64,000 bases of DNA, taken from contig NZ_LHCI01000106.1 in NCBI RefSeq assembly GCF_001280255.1, positions 479,907 to 543,906 on the forward strand. The letters are read 5' to 3'. The notes below the pieces were generated by a model that saw only the letters and a list, made by a program, of their open reading frames with translations, was not told the origin of the DNA and made no database searches. Each line of letters starts with the position of its first letter. Position 1 is the first letter of the stretch. Origin of the DNA: Thermus aquaticus. GTDB lineage: Bacteria > Deinococcota > Deinococci > Deinococcales > Thermaceae. A program made the translations under genes and the position numbers. This document shows, one piece after another, positions 53,299-59,721 of the stretch.

Positions 53299-53766
53299 AT
53301 GAAGGTTGAACAGGACAGGGTGGTGACCATCCGCTACACCCTCCAGGTGGAGGGGGAGGTCTTGGACCAGGGGGAGCTTTCCTATCTGCACGGGCACGGC
53401 AACCTGATCCGGGGCCTCGAGGAAGCGTTGGAGGGCCGGGAGGAGGGCGAGCGCTTCCAGGCCCACGTGCCCGCCGAGAAGGCCTACGGCGCCCACGACC
53501 CCGAGGGGGTCCAGGTGGTGCCCCTCTCCGCCTTTCCCGAGGACGCCGAGGTGGCCCCCGGGGCCCAGTTCTACGCCCAGGACATGGAGGGCAACCCCAT
53601 GCCCCTCACCGTGGTGGAGGTTCAGGGGGAGGAGGTCACCATAGACTTCAACCACCCCCTGGCGGGGAAGGACCTGGACTTTGAGGTGGAGGTGGTCAAG
53701 GTGCGGGAGGCCACCCCGGAAGAGATCCTCCACGGCCACGTGCACGAAGGCGGCCACGCCCACTAA
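53299..53766 (+). CDS. slyD: FKBP-type peptidyl-prolyl isomerase SlyD
   Basis: This 155-residue folding helper and metallochaperone has the FKBP half-domains (VTIRYTLQVEGEVLDQGE; HGHGNLIRGLEEALEGREEGE) around the inserted IF chaperone domain (AEKAYGAHDPEGVQVVPLSAFPEDAE). It ends in a His-rich tail (ILHGHVHEGGHAH) for Ni binding. Start ATG 53299 matches T. thermophilus SlyD (MKV); GTG 53293 is alternative. Confidence 0.95.
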   Translation: MKVEQDRVVTIRYTLQVEGEVLDQGELSYLHGHGNLIRGLEEALEGREEGERFQAHVPAEKAYGAHDPEGVQVVPLSAFPEDAEVAPGAQFYAQDMEGNPMPLTVVEVQGEEVTIDFNHPLAGKDLDFEVEVVKVREATPEEILHGHVHEGGHAH

Positions 53767-53781
53767 GCCTTTGGGCTTTGC

Positions 53782-53812
53782 GCCCCGGGCCTGGCCCGGG
53801 GCTTGACTTTTT
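53782..53812 (+). terminator. Intrinsic terminator of slyD
   Basis: GCCCCGGGCC / GGCCCGGGGC stem then TTGACTTTTTT. The same TTGACT is the -35 hexamer of the cold-shock gene promoter. Confidence 0.75.
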
Positions 53813-53831
53813 TCCCAAGGCGTGGGATAGT
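53803..53831 (+). promoter_or_regulatory. Promoter of cold-shock protein gene
   Basis: TTGACT (53803-53808), 17-bp spacer, GATAGT (53826-53831); start expected near 53838. The leader is about 43 bases with TAGGAGA before ATG 53881, unusual here because most neighbours are leaderless, and may fold in the cold. Confidence 0.75.
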
Positions 53832-53880
53832 AAGGAGTCCCTGGAAAGCCAGGTGGGTTTTCGGGATGCTTAGGAGAAAC

Positions 53881-54087
53881 ATGAAGAAGGGTACTGTCAA
53901 GTGGTTCAACGCGGAAAAAGGCTACGGGTTCATCCAGCAAGAAGAAGGTCCCGACGTGTTCGTGCACTTCACGGCCATTGAGGCCGACGGCTTCCGCACC
54001 CTGAACGAGGGGGAGCAGGTGGAGTTTGAGGTGGAGCCTGGCCGGGGCGGCAAGGGCCCCCAGGCCAAGAAGGTCCGCCGGATCTAA
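53881..54087 (+). CDS. Cold-shock protein (CspA family)
   Basis: This 68-residue OB-fold RNA/DNA-binding protein has RNP1 KGYGFIQ and RNP2 VFVHFTAI after [10 protein letters not shown]. It melts mRNA structures at low temperature. ATG 53881 has AGGAG 5 bases upstream; an ATG at 53866 lies in the same frame but before that site. Confidence 0.96.
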   Translation: MKKGTVKWFNAEKGYGFIQQEEGPDVFVHFTAIEADGFRTLNEGEQVEFEVEPGRGGKGPQAKKVRRI

Positions 54088-54101
54088 GGCCCCAAGCGGG
54101 C

Positions 54102-54133
54102 AAAAAAGGGCCCCTTTGGGGCCCTTTTCCTTT
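54102..54133. terminator. Bidirectional terminator after cold-shock gene
   Basis: AAAAAA, GGGCCCC, TTT, GGGGCCC, TTTT: a 7-bp stem with A-run before and T-run after. Confidence 0.85.
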
Positions 54134-54138
54134 AGGCT
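54133..54138 (+). promoter_or_regulatory. -10 element of leaderless surE
   Basis: TAGGCT, 6 bases before ATG 54145, immediately after the terminator. Confidence 0.55.
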
Positions 54139-54144
54139 TTAGGC

Positions 54145-54894
54145 ATGCGCATCCTGGTTTCCAACGACGACGGCATCTTCTCCCCGGGCATCAAGGCCCT
54201 GGGCCTGGCCATGCGGGCCCTGGGCGAGGTGTACGTGGTGGCCCCGGACGTGGAGCAGTCGGCGGTGGGCCACGGCATCACCGTGCGCCGCCCCTTGCGC
54301 TTCAAGCACACCCAAAGCGCCGGCTTTGGGGAGATCCCCGCCTACCGGGTGGACGGCACCCCCGCAGACTGCGTGGTCCTGGGGGTGCACCTTCTGGGGC
54401 GGCCCGACCTTCTGGTCTCTGGCATCAACATTGGGGTGAACCTGGGCCTGGACCTGACCCACTCCGGCACCGTGGCGGCGGCCCTGGAGGGCACCTCCTT
54501 GGGCATCCCCTCCATCGCCTTCAGCCTGGACACCTCCGGGGAGGAGCTGGACTTCACCGAGGCCGCCCTCTGGGCCCAGCGCCTGGCCCGCTTGGTGGCC
54601 GAGAAGGGCCTGCCCAGGGGAATCTTCCTCAACGTTAACTTCCCCGCGGGCACCCCCAAGGGCGTCCTGGTGACCCGCCTTTCCACCCACCACTGGGAGG
54701 ATAAGGTGGTGGAGCGCCTGGACCCCGAGGGCAGGCCCTACTACTGGATTGCCGGCACCCCGGTGGGCGAGGAAGAGGAGGGCACGGACCTCTGGGCCGT
54801 GCGCCGGGGCTATGTCTCCGTGACCCCGGTGAGCCTGGACTTCACGGCCCTGGACTTTCTCCCCGAGGTGGCCCGCTGGGTGGAAGGCCTCTAG
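54145..54894 (+). CDS. surE: 5'/3'-nucleotidase SurE
   Basis: This 249-residue metal-dependent phosphatase of nucleoside monophosphates has the N-terminal NDDGIFSPGIKAL (metal-binding Asp pair at residues 8-9), APDVEQSAVGHGIT, GTPADCV, SGINIGVNLG and SGTVAAALEG. It acts in stress survival. Its 3' end overlaps the SAM-hydrolase gene by 4 bases. Confidence 0.95.
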   Translation: MRILVSNDDGIFSPGIKALGLAMRALGEVYVVAPDVEQSAVGHGITVRRPLRFKHTQSAGFGEIPAYRVDGTPADCVVLGVHLLGRPDLLVSGINIGVNLGLDLTHSGTVAAALEGTSLGIPSIAFSLDTSGEELDFTEAALWAQRLARLVAEKGLPRGIFLNVNFPAGTPKGVLVTRLSTHHWEDKVVERLDPEGRPYYWIAGTPVGEEEEGTDLWAVRRGYVSVTPVSLDFTALDFLPEVARWVEGL

Positions 54895-55667
54895 AGGAGC
54901 CGCACGGGCATTCCCTCCCTTAGACCCAAGGCTTCCCGGGCGCTTCCCCGGTTGACGGCGATCTCCAGAAGCCCTGCGCTTCCCAGGTAAGCCAGGGCCT
55001 CCCCCTCCCGGGCCTCCCCGAAGGTGCGGAGGACCCTAAGCCGCTTTCCCGCCACCTCCACCCACCCCCCCAAAGGGGCGGAGAGGAGGGTGGTGATGGC
55101 GTTGCCAAAGCGGTCAAAGGTCAGGACCTCCCCCGTGGGCCCTGGGCTGAGCTTTAGGGGCAGGCGCACCAGGTCCTCTACCGGAACCTCGGGTCCCAGG
55201 CCTTCCGGGGGAAGCCCCAGGGCCAGGTGGGCGGCGGCGGGGGCGAAGAGGTCCCGGCCGTGGAAGGTGTGCCCCCCGGGTTGCCAGCCGGGGAGGGGGT
55301 TTACCCCCTCGGGCCTGGGTGGGGAGAGGGTTTTCAGGAGAAAGGCCTTTTGGGGCGGGTCCAGGAGCCAGGCCAGGGTGAAGATGCCGTTGTCGGGGCC
55401 CACGTAAAGGCGCTCACCCCAGGCGGCTACGGCCCGCCTCCCGGTCCCCACCCCGGGGTCCACCACTGCCAGGAGGACGGCTCCCGGGGGCAGGTAGGGC
55501 AGGGCCTCAAAGAGGGCGTAGGCGGCCCGGCGCAGGTCCCCTGGGGGCAGGCCGTGGGCCAGGTGGACCACCCTTACCCCGGGGGCCCGGGCCTCGAGGA
55601 CCGCCTGGACAATGCCGGCGTAAGGGTCCTCGAGGCCAAAATCGGAAAGGAAGTAGACAGGGCGCAT
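54891..55667 (-). CDS. SAM hydrolase / hydroxide adenosyltransferase (DUF62)
   Basis: This 258-residue enzyme of the fluorinase-like family hydrolyses S-adenosylmethionine to adenosine and methionine. Marks: YFLSDFGLEDPYAGIVQAVL (SAM-binding Asp), AVVDPGVGTGRRAV, VGPDNGIF, FHGRDLFAPAAAHLA and FDRFGNAITT. Chain length and absence of the fluorinase insertion fit the hydrolase group. ATG 55667; a family B repeat lies directly upstream. Confidence 0.9.
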   Translation of the reverse strand: MRPVYFLSDFGLEDPYAGIVQAVLEARAPGVRVVHLAHGLPPGDLRRAAYALFEALPYLPPGAVLLAVVDPGVGTGRRAVAAWGERLYVGPDNGIFTLAWLLDPPQKAFLLKTLSPPRPEGVNPLPGWQPGGHTFHGRDLFAPAAAHLALGLPPEGLGPEVPVEDLVRLPLKLSPGPTGEVLTFDRFGNAITTLLSAPLGGWVEVAGKRLRVLRTFGEAREGEALAYLGSAGLLEIAVNRGSAREALGLREGMPVRLL

Positions 55668-55669
55668 GC

Positions 55670-55768
55670 TAATACCCGCACTTTGGTTTAGCAACGTGGG
55701 GTGCCCAAGTCAAGGCTAAGGGCTTTTCTGGGGCCCCCACCGCGGCAAAAGCCGCGGTGGGGTACTTA
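55670..55768 (-). repeat. Family B palindromic repeat (copy B4)
   Basis: This is in reverse orientation: on the minus strand TAAGTACCCCACCGCGGC, hairpin, GCCCCAGAAAAGCCC, ..GGCACCCCACGTTGC.. The distal terminal repeat is damaged (TAATACCC on the plus strand). Its TAA (55768-55766) is the stop of the TPR-membrane gene; the other end touches the start of the SAM-hydrolase gene. Confidence 0.9.
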
Positions 55769-57211
55769 GAAGCGCCGGAGCCAAGAGGCGGGGAAGAGGG
55801 CCAGGACCACCCCCGCCACCACCCAGCCCAAGGAGAGGCCCAGGAGGCTTTCCGCCCGTTCCTTGGCCAGGTAAAGGGCCGCCCCCAGGAGGAAGAAGAG
55901 GAGGGTGGGCCCGGGCAGGGCCAGGGCGAAGAGGAGGACGGAGAGGTAGGGGGCCAGGTCCCGGTACCGCTCCTTCAGGACCATGGGGGCGAAGCCCCTG
56001 AAGAAGGGCTCCATCAGGGCCAGGCCCAGGAAGGTGAGGAGGTTTAGGGGCAGGGTGGAAAACCCCAGGAGAGGCCGGACCAGGCCGTAGACGAAAAGCA
56101 GGAGGACGAGGAGGGGCCCCACCCAGAAACCCTCCACGAAGCCCTGGGGTGGGCCCAGGATTGCGGCGAGCCGTTTCCTCTGCCAAAGGAGAAGCCCCAG
56201 GAAGAGGGAAAGCCCTAGGAAGAGGTAGAAGCTGGGCAGGACCTGGTTTTGCTGGTAGGGGGTCACGAGGGCCAGGGCGTTGGCGAAAAGGGCCTTGCCC
56301 AGAAGCACGGCCAAGCCCAGGGCCAGAAGGAGGGCCAGGAGGAGAAAGAGGTAGAGGCTCCCGGGCCCCGGCAGGGGGTTTTCCACCACCTCCACGGTGC
56401 GTAGGGGCTCAATGCGGCTTTCCCCCAGGAGGATGAGGCCCAGGAAGACCAAAAAGGCCAGAAGCCAGGGCCAGGCCCGCGCCAAAAGGAGGCCCGGCAG
56501 GTTCACCAGGCCCGAGAGCTGGGCCAAGGCCGCCTGCCCCCGCGCCCAGTCTCCCTGGCCCAGGTAGGCCAGGACCAGGGTGGAAAGGGCCTTTCGCGCC
56601 AGCTCGGGCTGGCCGGCCAGCTCCGGCAACAGGGCCTCCAGGAGGGAGATGGCCTCGTTGGGCCTTCCCGAAAGAAAGAGGAGGCGGCCCTTTTCCAGCC
56701 TCTCCTCCAGGCCGGAGTCCAGGACGGAGAGGCCCTCCTCGGGCTTGTCCAGGGCCAGGTAAAGCCGGGCCAGGAGGAGGCAGACCTCAGGGGTGGGGGG
56801 AAGGGTCTTTGCCTCCTTCAAGGCCTCCTCGTGGCGCTTCAGGCCCTCGAGGGCCAAGGCCCTTAGAAGCCGCCCTTCCGGCCCCTCGGGCAGGGGAAGG
56901 GAGAGGACCTCGGCGGGCTTCCCCTTCAGGAGGAGGAGCCTGGCCCGGAGGAGGGGGGCCTCGGGGTCGTCCCCGAGGCGCTCCAGGTAGGTCGCCGCCT
57001 GGTCGGGCTCCTTTTTGTCCAGGTGGATCCGGGTGAGGAGCCGGAGGGCGGGCCGGTGGCTGGGGTCGCCCGCCAGGGCCAGCTCGCAGGTGGCCTGAGC
57101 GCTCTCCAGGGCCCCTTGCTGGTAAAGCCTCTGGCAACGGGCGTAATAGGTATCGGCCTCCTGGGCCAGGGCCTGGGAGGCCAGCAGGAAGAGAATGGCA
57201 ATAAGCCTCAT
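55766..57211 (-). CDS. TPR protein fused to degenerate CPBP-like membrane domain
   Basis: This 481-residue protein has a signal peptide (MRLIAILFLLASQALAQE), then about 220 residues of periplasmic TPR repeats (e.g. LYQQGALESAQATCELALAGDP), then seven or eight membrane segments. The last region, LALMEPFFRGFAPMV, looks like the EExxxR motif of CPBP proteases with the second Glu changed to Pro; the downstream His motifs are not found, so proteolysis is unlikely. ATG 57211 is leaderless. Upstream in-frame codons belong to another, broken gene. Confidence 0.75.
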   Translation of the reverse strand: MRLIAILFLLASQALAQEADTYYARCQRLYQQGALESAQATCELALAGDPSHRPALRLLTRIHLDKKEPDQAATYLERLGDDPEAPLLRARLLLLKGKPAEVLSLPLPEGPEGRLLRALALEGLKRHEEALKEAKTLPPTPEVCLLLARLYLALDKPEEGLSVLDSGLEERLEKGRLLFLSGRPNEAISLLEALLPELAGQPELARKALSTLVLAYLGQGDWARGQAALAQLSGLVNLPGLLLARAWPWLLAFLVFLGLILLGESRIEPLRTVEVVENPLPGPGSLYLFLLLALLLALGLAVLLGKALFANALALVTPYQQNQVLPSFYLFLGLSLFLGLLLWQRKRLAAILGPPQGFVEGFWVGPLLVLLLFVYGLVRPLLGFSTLPLNLLTFLGLALMEPFFRGFAPMVLKERYRDLAPYLSVLLFALALPGPTLLFFLLGAALYLAKERAESLLGLSLGWVVAGVVLALFPASWLRRF

Positions 57212-57218
57212 GCCTTCC

Positions 57219-57224
57219 AGTTTA
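57219..57224 (-). promoter_or_regulatory. -10 element of TPR-membrane gene
   Basis: TAAACT (minus), 7 bases before ATG 57211. Confidence 0.6.
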
Positions 57225-57239
57225 CGCCCGCCCTTGCCG

Positions 57240-57427
57240 GGAGAATTTGACTCGGTATAATCCTTGGCGGTGATGCGTGTGAACACGTCGCGGATGGAGC
57301 CGCCCCCCACGGCGGTCACCGTGGCCAGGACCAGGACCCCCAGGAGGTCAAACCCCTTCTCCACCCCCTTTAAGGCCCCGGTGGCGGCGAAGACCAGGGG
57401 GCCCAGCCAGACCAGGGTCTCAACCAT
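57240..57427 (-). pseudogene. 5' fragment of TRIC/UPF0126 channel gene
   Basis: VETLVWLGPLVFAATGALKGVEKGFDLLGVLVLATVTAVGGGSIRDVF (split in two recognisable membrane segments) is the first quarter of a UPF0126/TRIC trimeric cation channel, including the GGGxxRD motif. The match ends at about residue 50; the remaining ~150 residues are missing and the frame runs on into the next gene's signal peptide. It overlaps ispF by 8 bases. It is a deletion remnant unless the product is expressed as a fusion. Confidence 0.75.
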
Positions 57428-57878
57428 CTAAAAGCACCACCGCCCGGGCCTGGACGTGCCTGGGGGCCAGGCCCTCCGAGGTCTTAAAGGTGAGGCCCAC
57501 CCGGTCCTGGGGAAGGCCCAGGAGGCGGGAGAGGTTTTGGGCCAGGGCCTGCCGGTGGGGGGCAAGCTTGGGCCTGTCCAGGACGATGACCAGGTTGGCC
57601 TGGAGGAGCCTCCCTCCCCGGGCCCCCACCAGGTTTAGGGCTTCCTTCAGGAAGATCTCGCTTCGTGTGTCCCGCCACCTGGGGTCGGTGTTGGGGAAGA
57701 GGAGGCCGATGTCCCCCAGGCCAAATGCGGCAAGGAGGGCGTCCGTGAGGGCGTGGAGGGCGGCGTCCCCGTCGGAGTGGGCCTTGGCCCCTAAGGGGCT
57801 TGGCAGGAGGAGGCCGCAGAGGTAAAGGGGCCGCCCCTCTTCCAGGAGGTGGCTGTCCTCGCCGTAGCCCAGGCGCAT
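57420..57878 (-). CDS. ispF: 2-C-methyl-D-erythritol 2,4-cyclodiphosphate synthase
   Basis: This is the fifth step of the MEP isoprenoid pathway. The 152 residues include GYGEDSHLL (metal Asp and His), HSDGDAALHALTDALL, GDIGLLFPNTDPRW and the C-terminal KTSEGL loop. ATG 57878 is leaderless and divergent from the HD gene by 16 bases. Confidence 0.96.
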   Translation of the reverse strand: MRLGYGEDSHLLEEGRPLYLCGLLLPSPLGAKAHSDGDAALHALTDALLAAFGLGDIGLLFPNTDPRWRDTRSEIFLKEALNLVGARGGRLLQANLVIVLDRPKLAPHRQALAQNLSRLLGLPQDRVGLTFKTSEGLAPRHVQARAVVLLDG

Positions 57879-57881
57879 GGC

Positions 57882-57890
57882 TATACTTTA
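57882..57890. promoter_or_regulatory. Overlapping divergent -10 boxes of ispF and HD gene
   Basis: Plus TATACT (57882-57887), 7 bases before ATG 57895; minus TAAAGT (57890-57885), 6 bases before ATG 57878. They share three base pairs. Confidence 0.7.
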
Positions 57891-57894
57891 GGGC

Positions 57895-58446
57895 ATGCCG
57901 AGCTTCCAGGATGCGCTGGCCCTCATGGAGGCCTGGACCGAGAGCGAGTCCCTTAGGCGGCACATGCGGGCGGTGGAGGTGGCCATGCGGGCCTACGCCC
58001 GCCGCTTTGGCCAGGACGAGGAGCTCTGGGCCATGGCCGGGGTCCTCCACGACATGGACTACGAGAAATACCCCGAGGCCCACCCCTACCGGGGGGTGGA
58101 GGAGCTTAGGCGGCTCGGCTACCCGGAGGAGGTCCTCGAGGCCATCCTGGGCCACGCCAGCTACACGGGGGTGCCGAGGAAGAGCCTCATGGCCAAGGCC
58201 CTCTTCGCCGTGGACGAGCTCACCGGCCTCATCACCGCCGCCGTCTACGTGCGCCCCGACCGCTCCATCCTGGGCCTCGAGCTCCCAAGCCTGATGAAGA
58301 AGTTCAAGGACAAGGCCTTCGCCAAGGGGGTGAACCGGGAGGAGATCAAAATGGGGGCCCAGGACCTGGGGGTTCCCCTGCAGGAGCACATGGCCTTCGT
58401 CCTCGCCGCCATGAAGGAGAACGCCGAGCTCCTGGGCCTGGCCTAA
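57895..58446 (+). CDS. HD-domain hydrolase
   Basis: This 183-residue protein has the HDIG-type metal motif: H in RRHMRAVEVAMRAYARRFG, AGVLHDMDYEKYP (HD), ILGHASYTGV (H) and AVDELTGL (D). Family members hydrolyse nucleotides or cyclic dinucleotides; the substrate here is unknown. The TAA stop is the first codon of repeat B5. Confidence 0.9.
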   Translation: MPSFQDALALMEAWTESESLRRHMRAVEVAMRAYARRFGQDEELWAMAGVLHDMDYEKYPEAHPYRGVEELRRLGYPEEVLEAILGHASYTGVPRKSLMAKALFAVDELTGLITAAVYVRPDRSILGLELPSLMKKFKDKAFAKGVNREEIKMGAQDLGVPLQEHMAFVLAAMKENAELLGLA

Positions 58447-58543
58447 GTGCCCCACCGCGGCTTTCGCCGCGGTGGGGGCCCCAGAAAAGCCTTTAGCCCC
58501 GATTCGGGCACCCCATGTTGCGAAACCAAAGCGCGGGCCCTTA
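58444..58543 (+). repeat. Family B palindromic repeat (copy B5)
   Basis: 100 bp: TAAGTGCCCC, hairpin CCACCGCGGC / GCCGCGGTGG with loop TTTC, GCCCCAGAAAAGCC, GGGCACCCCATGTTGCG and end GGGCCCTTA. The left TAA is the HD-protein stop codon. Confidence 0.92.
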
Positions 58544-58555
58544 GGTGTCCTCGGG

Positions 58556-58584
58556 TTGCCTTGGGGCCCTTTTCCCGCTAGGGT
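58556..58584 (+). promoter_or_regulatory. Promoter of FUN14 gene
   Basis: TTGCCT (58556-58561), 17-bp spacer, TAGGGT (58579-58584), 7 bases before ATG 58592. Confidence 0.65.
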
Positions 58585-58591
58585 GAGGGGG

Positions 58592-58912
58592 ATGGAGCTT
58601 CCCGACCTCACCCCCTACCTGGGCCAGGTGACCTTCGGCGGCCTGGCGGGGTACGCCGTGGGCTACGCCCTGAAGAAGGTGGGCCGGGCCCTGGCCATCG
58701 TCCTGGGCCTCCTCTTCATCGCCCTGCAGCTTCTGGCCCAGGCGGGCTACGTCCAGGTGGACTGGACCCGCATCCAAAGGGACGTGGAGCCCCTTCTGCA
58801 GCAGCCCGGGCTGAAAAGCCTCTGGGAGCGCCTCCTCTCCACCCTCACCCACAACCTCCCCTTCGGGGCCAGCTTCGTGGGGGGGCTTCTTCTGGGCCTC
58901 AGGGCCGGATGA
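58592..58912 (+). CDS. FUN14-domain membrane protein
   Basis: This 106-residue protein matches the FUN14 family: VTFGGLAGYAVGYALKKVGRALAIVLGLLFIALQLLAQAGYVQVDW followed by SFVGGLLLGLRAG. Two or three membrane helices. Eukaryotic FUNDC1 is a mitophagy receptor; the bacterial function is unknown. The start follows a good leaderless promoter. The 3' end overlaps the convergent gene by 14 bases. Confidence 0.85.
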   Translation: MELPDLTPYLGQVTFGGLAGYAVGYALKKVGRALAIVLGLLFIALQLLAQAGYVQVDWTRIQRDVEPLLQQPGLKSLWERLLSTLTHNLPFGASFVGGLLLGLRAG

Positions 58913-59459
58913 GCCTCTGGGGGGTGGCGATCAGGTCCACCCGGCGCTCGGGGGGCACGGGAAGCCTGGGGTAGACCATGACCGGGTGGGCCAGGGTGGC
59001 GAAGGGGGCCGCCACCTCCAGCCAGGCCTGGGGGAAGCCGTAGCCCTTGCCCACCCAGCCCCCCTCCTCGTCCACGGCCACGGCCCCGATCAGGACCAGG
59101 TCAATGGGCTGGCCCTTCAGCTCCGCCCGCACCCCGTAGCGGTAGGCCTCCCGCACCCGCTTGAGCCGCCTGGGGTCCACGTCTTTGAGGAGGAGGAACT
59201 CCCCTGGGCGGTCGGGGTGGGGGAGGAGGAGGGCCTTACCCCGCTTCAGGGCCTCCTCCCTGAGGGGCTTTAAGACGGCGTCCATCCCCGCCAGGATGAG
59301 CCTGGCCCCCTGGAACTCCGGGGTTGCCATGAGCCTTTCCGCTGCCCGCCTGGCCCCCAGGAAGTTGGGGTGGTGGCCGTGGGGGGGCGTGGGGTGGAGG
59401 GCCAGGTCGTGGCGGGCCAGGAAGTTCCAGACCTCTTCCCGAAGCTGGCCTAGGGTCAT
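58899..59459 (-). CDS. 5-Formyltetrahydrofolate cyclo-ligase family protein
   Basis: This 186-residue protein has the MTHFS fold: LILAGMDAVLKPLREEAL, VDLVLIGAVAVDEEGGWVGKGYGFPQ, in which GKGYG stands for the GxGxGxYD nucleotide/folate loop of the classic enzyme. The N-terminal NFLGARRAAERL replaces the usual R-x-x-L ATP helix. Enzymes of this divergent branch may act on thiamine or other substrates; folate salvage is possible but unproven. ATG 59459. Confidence 0.78.
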   Translation of the reverse strand: MTLGQLREEVWNFLARHDLALHPTPPHGHHPNFLGARRAAERLMATPEFQGARLILAGMDAVLKPLREEALKRGKALLLPHPDRPGEFLLLKDVDPRRLKRVREAYRYGVRAELKGQPIDLVLIGAVAVDEEGGWVGKGYGFPQAWLEVAAPFATLAHPVMVYPRLPVPPERRVDLIATPQRLIRP

Positions 59460-59511
59460 GGGGCCCAAAGGTCCTCCGCCCGGATCCCGCCTAGGACCCC
59501 TTGGAGAGGGG

Positions 59512-59619
59512 TAATCCCACCCCATGCTGGCCCAAGCCAGCATGGGGGCCCCGGCAAAAGGTTCTCGGGGAAGCTACCAGGCATGGTAGGCCGAAGGAAA
59601 CAGGAAACAAGGGTATAAG
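59512..59619 (+). repeat. Family A palindromic repeat, full copy
   Basis: TAATCCCACCCC, hairpin CCCATGCTGGC...GCCAGCATGGG, GGGGCCCCGGCAAAAGGTTC, GGGGAAGCTACCAGGCATGG, GGCCGAAGGAAACAGGAAAC and AAGGGTATAAG. It carries a duplicated GGAAACA. Confidence 0.9.
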
Positions 59620-59707
59620 GGGCCGGCTCCGCTTTGGGGTGAAGAGGGCCTCGAGGGCCTCTTCCTGGGGGAAGGGCGCGTCCATCACCTGCCCCAAGTC
59701 TAAGCCC

Positions 59708-59713
59708 TAAACT
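59708..59713 (+). promoter_or_regulatory. -10 element of dnaE
   Basis: TAAACT, 8 bases before ATG 59722. Confidence 0.5.
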
Positions 59714-59721
59714 GGTGGGGT

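Noticed and set aside
55766-57427. A 553-residue TRIC-TPR fusion protein
   Set aside because: A signal peptide and a -10 box separate the two parts, and the channel part is truncated.
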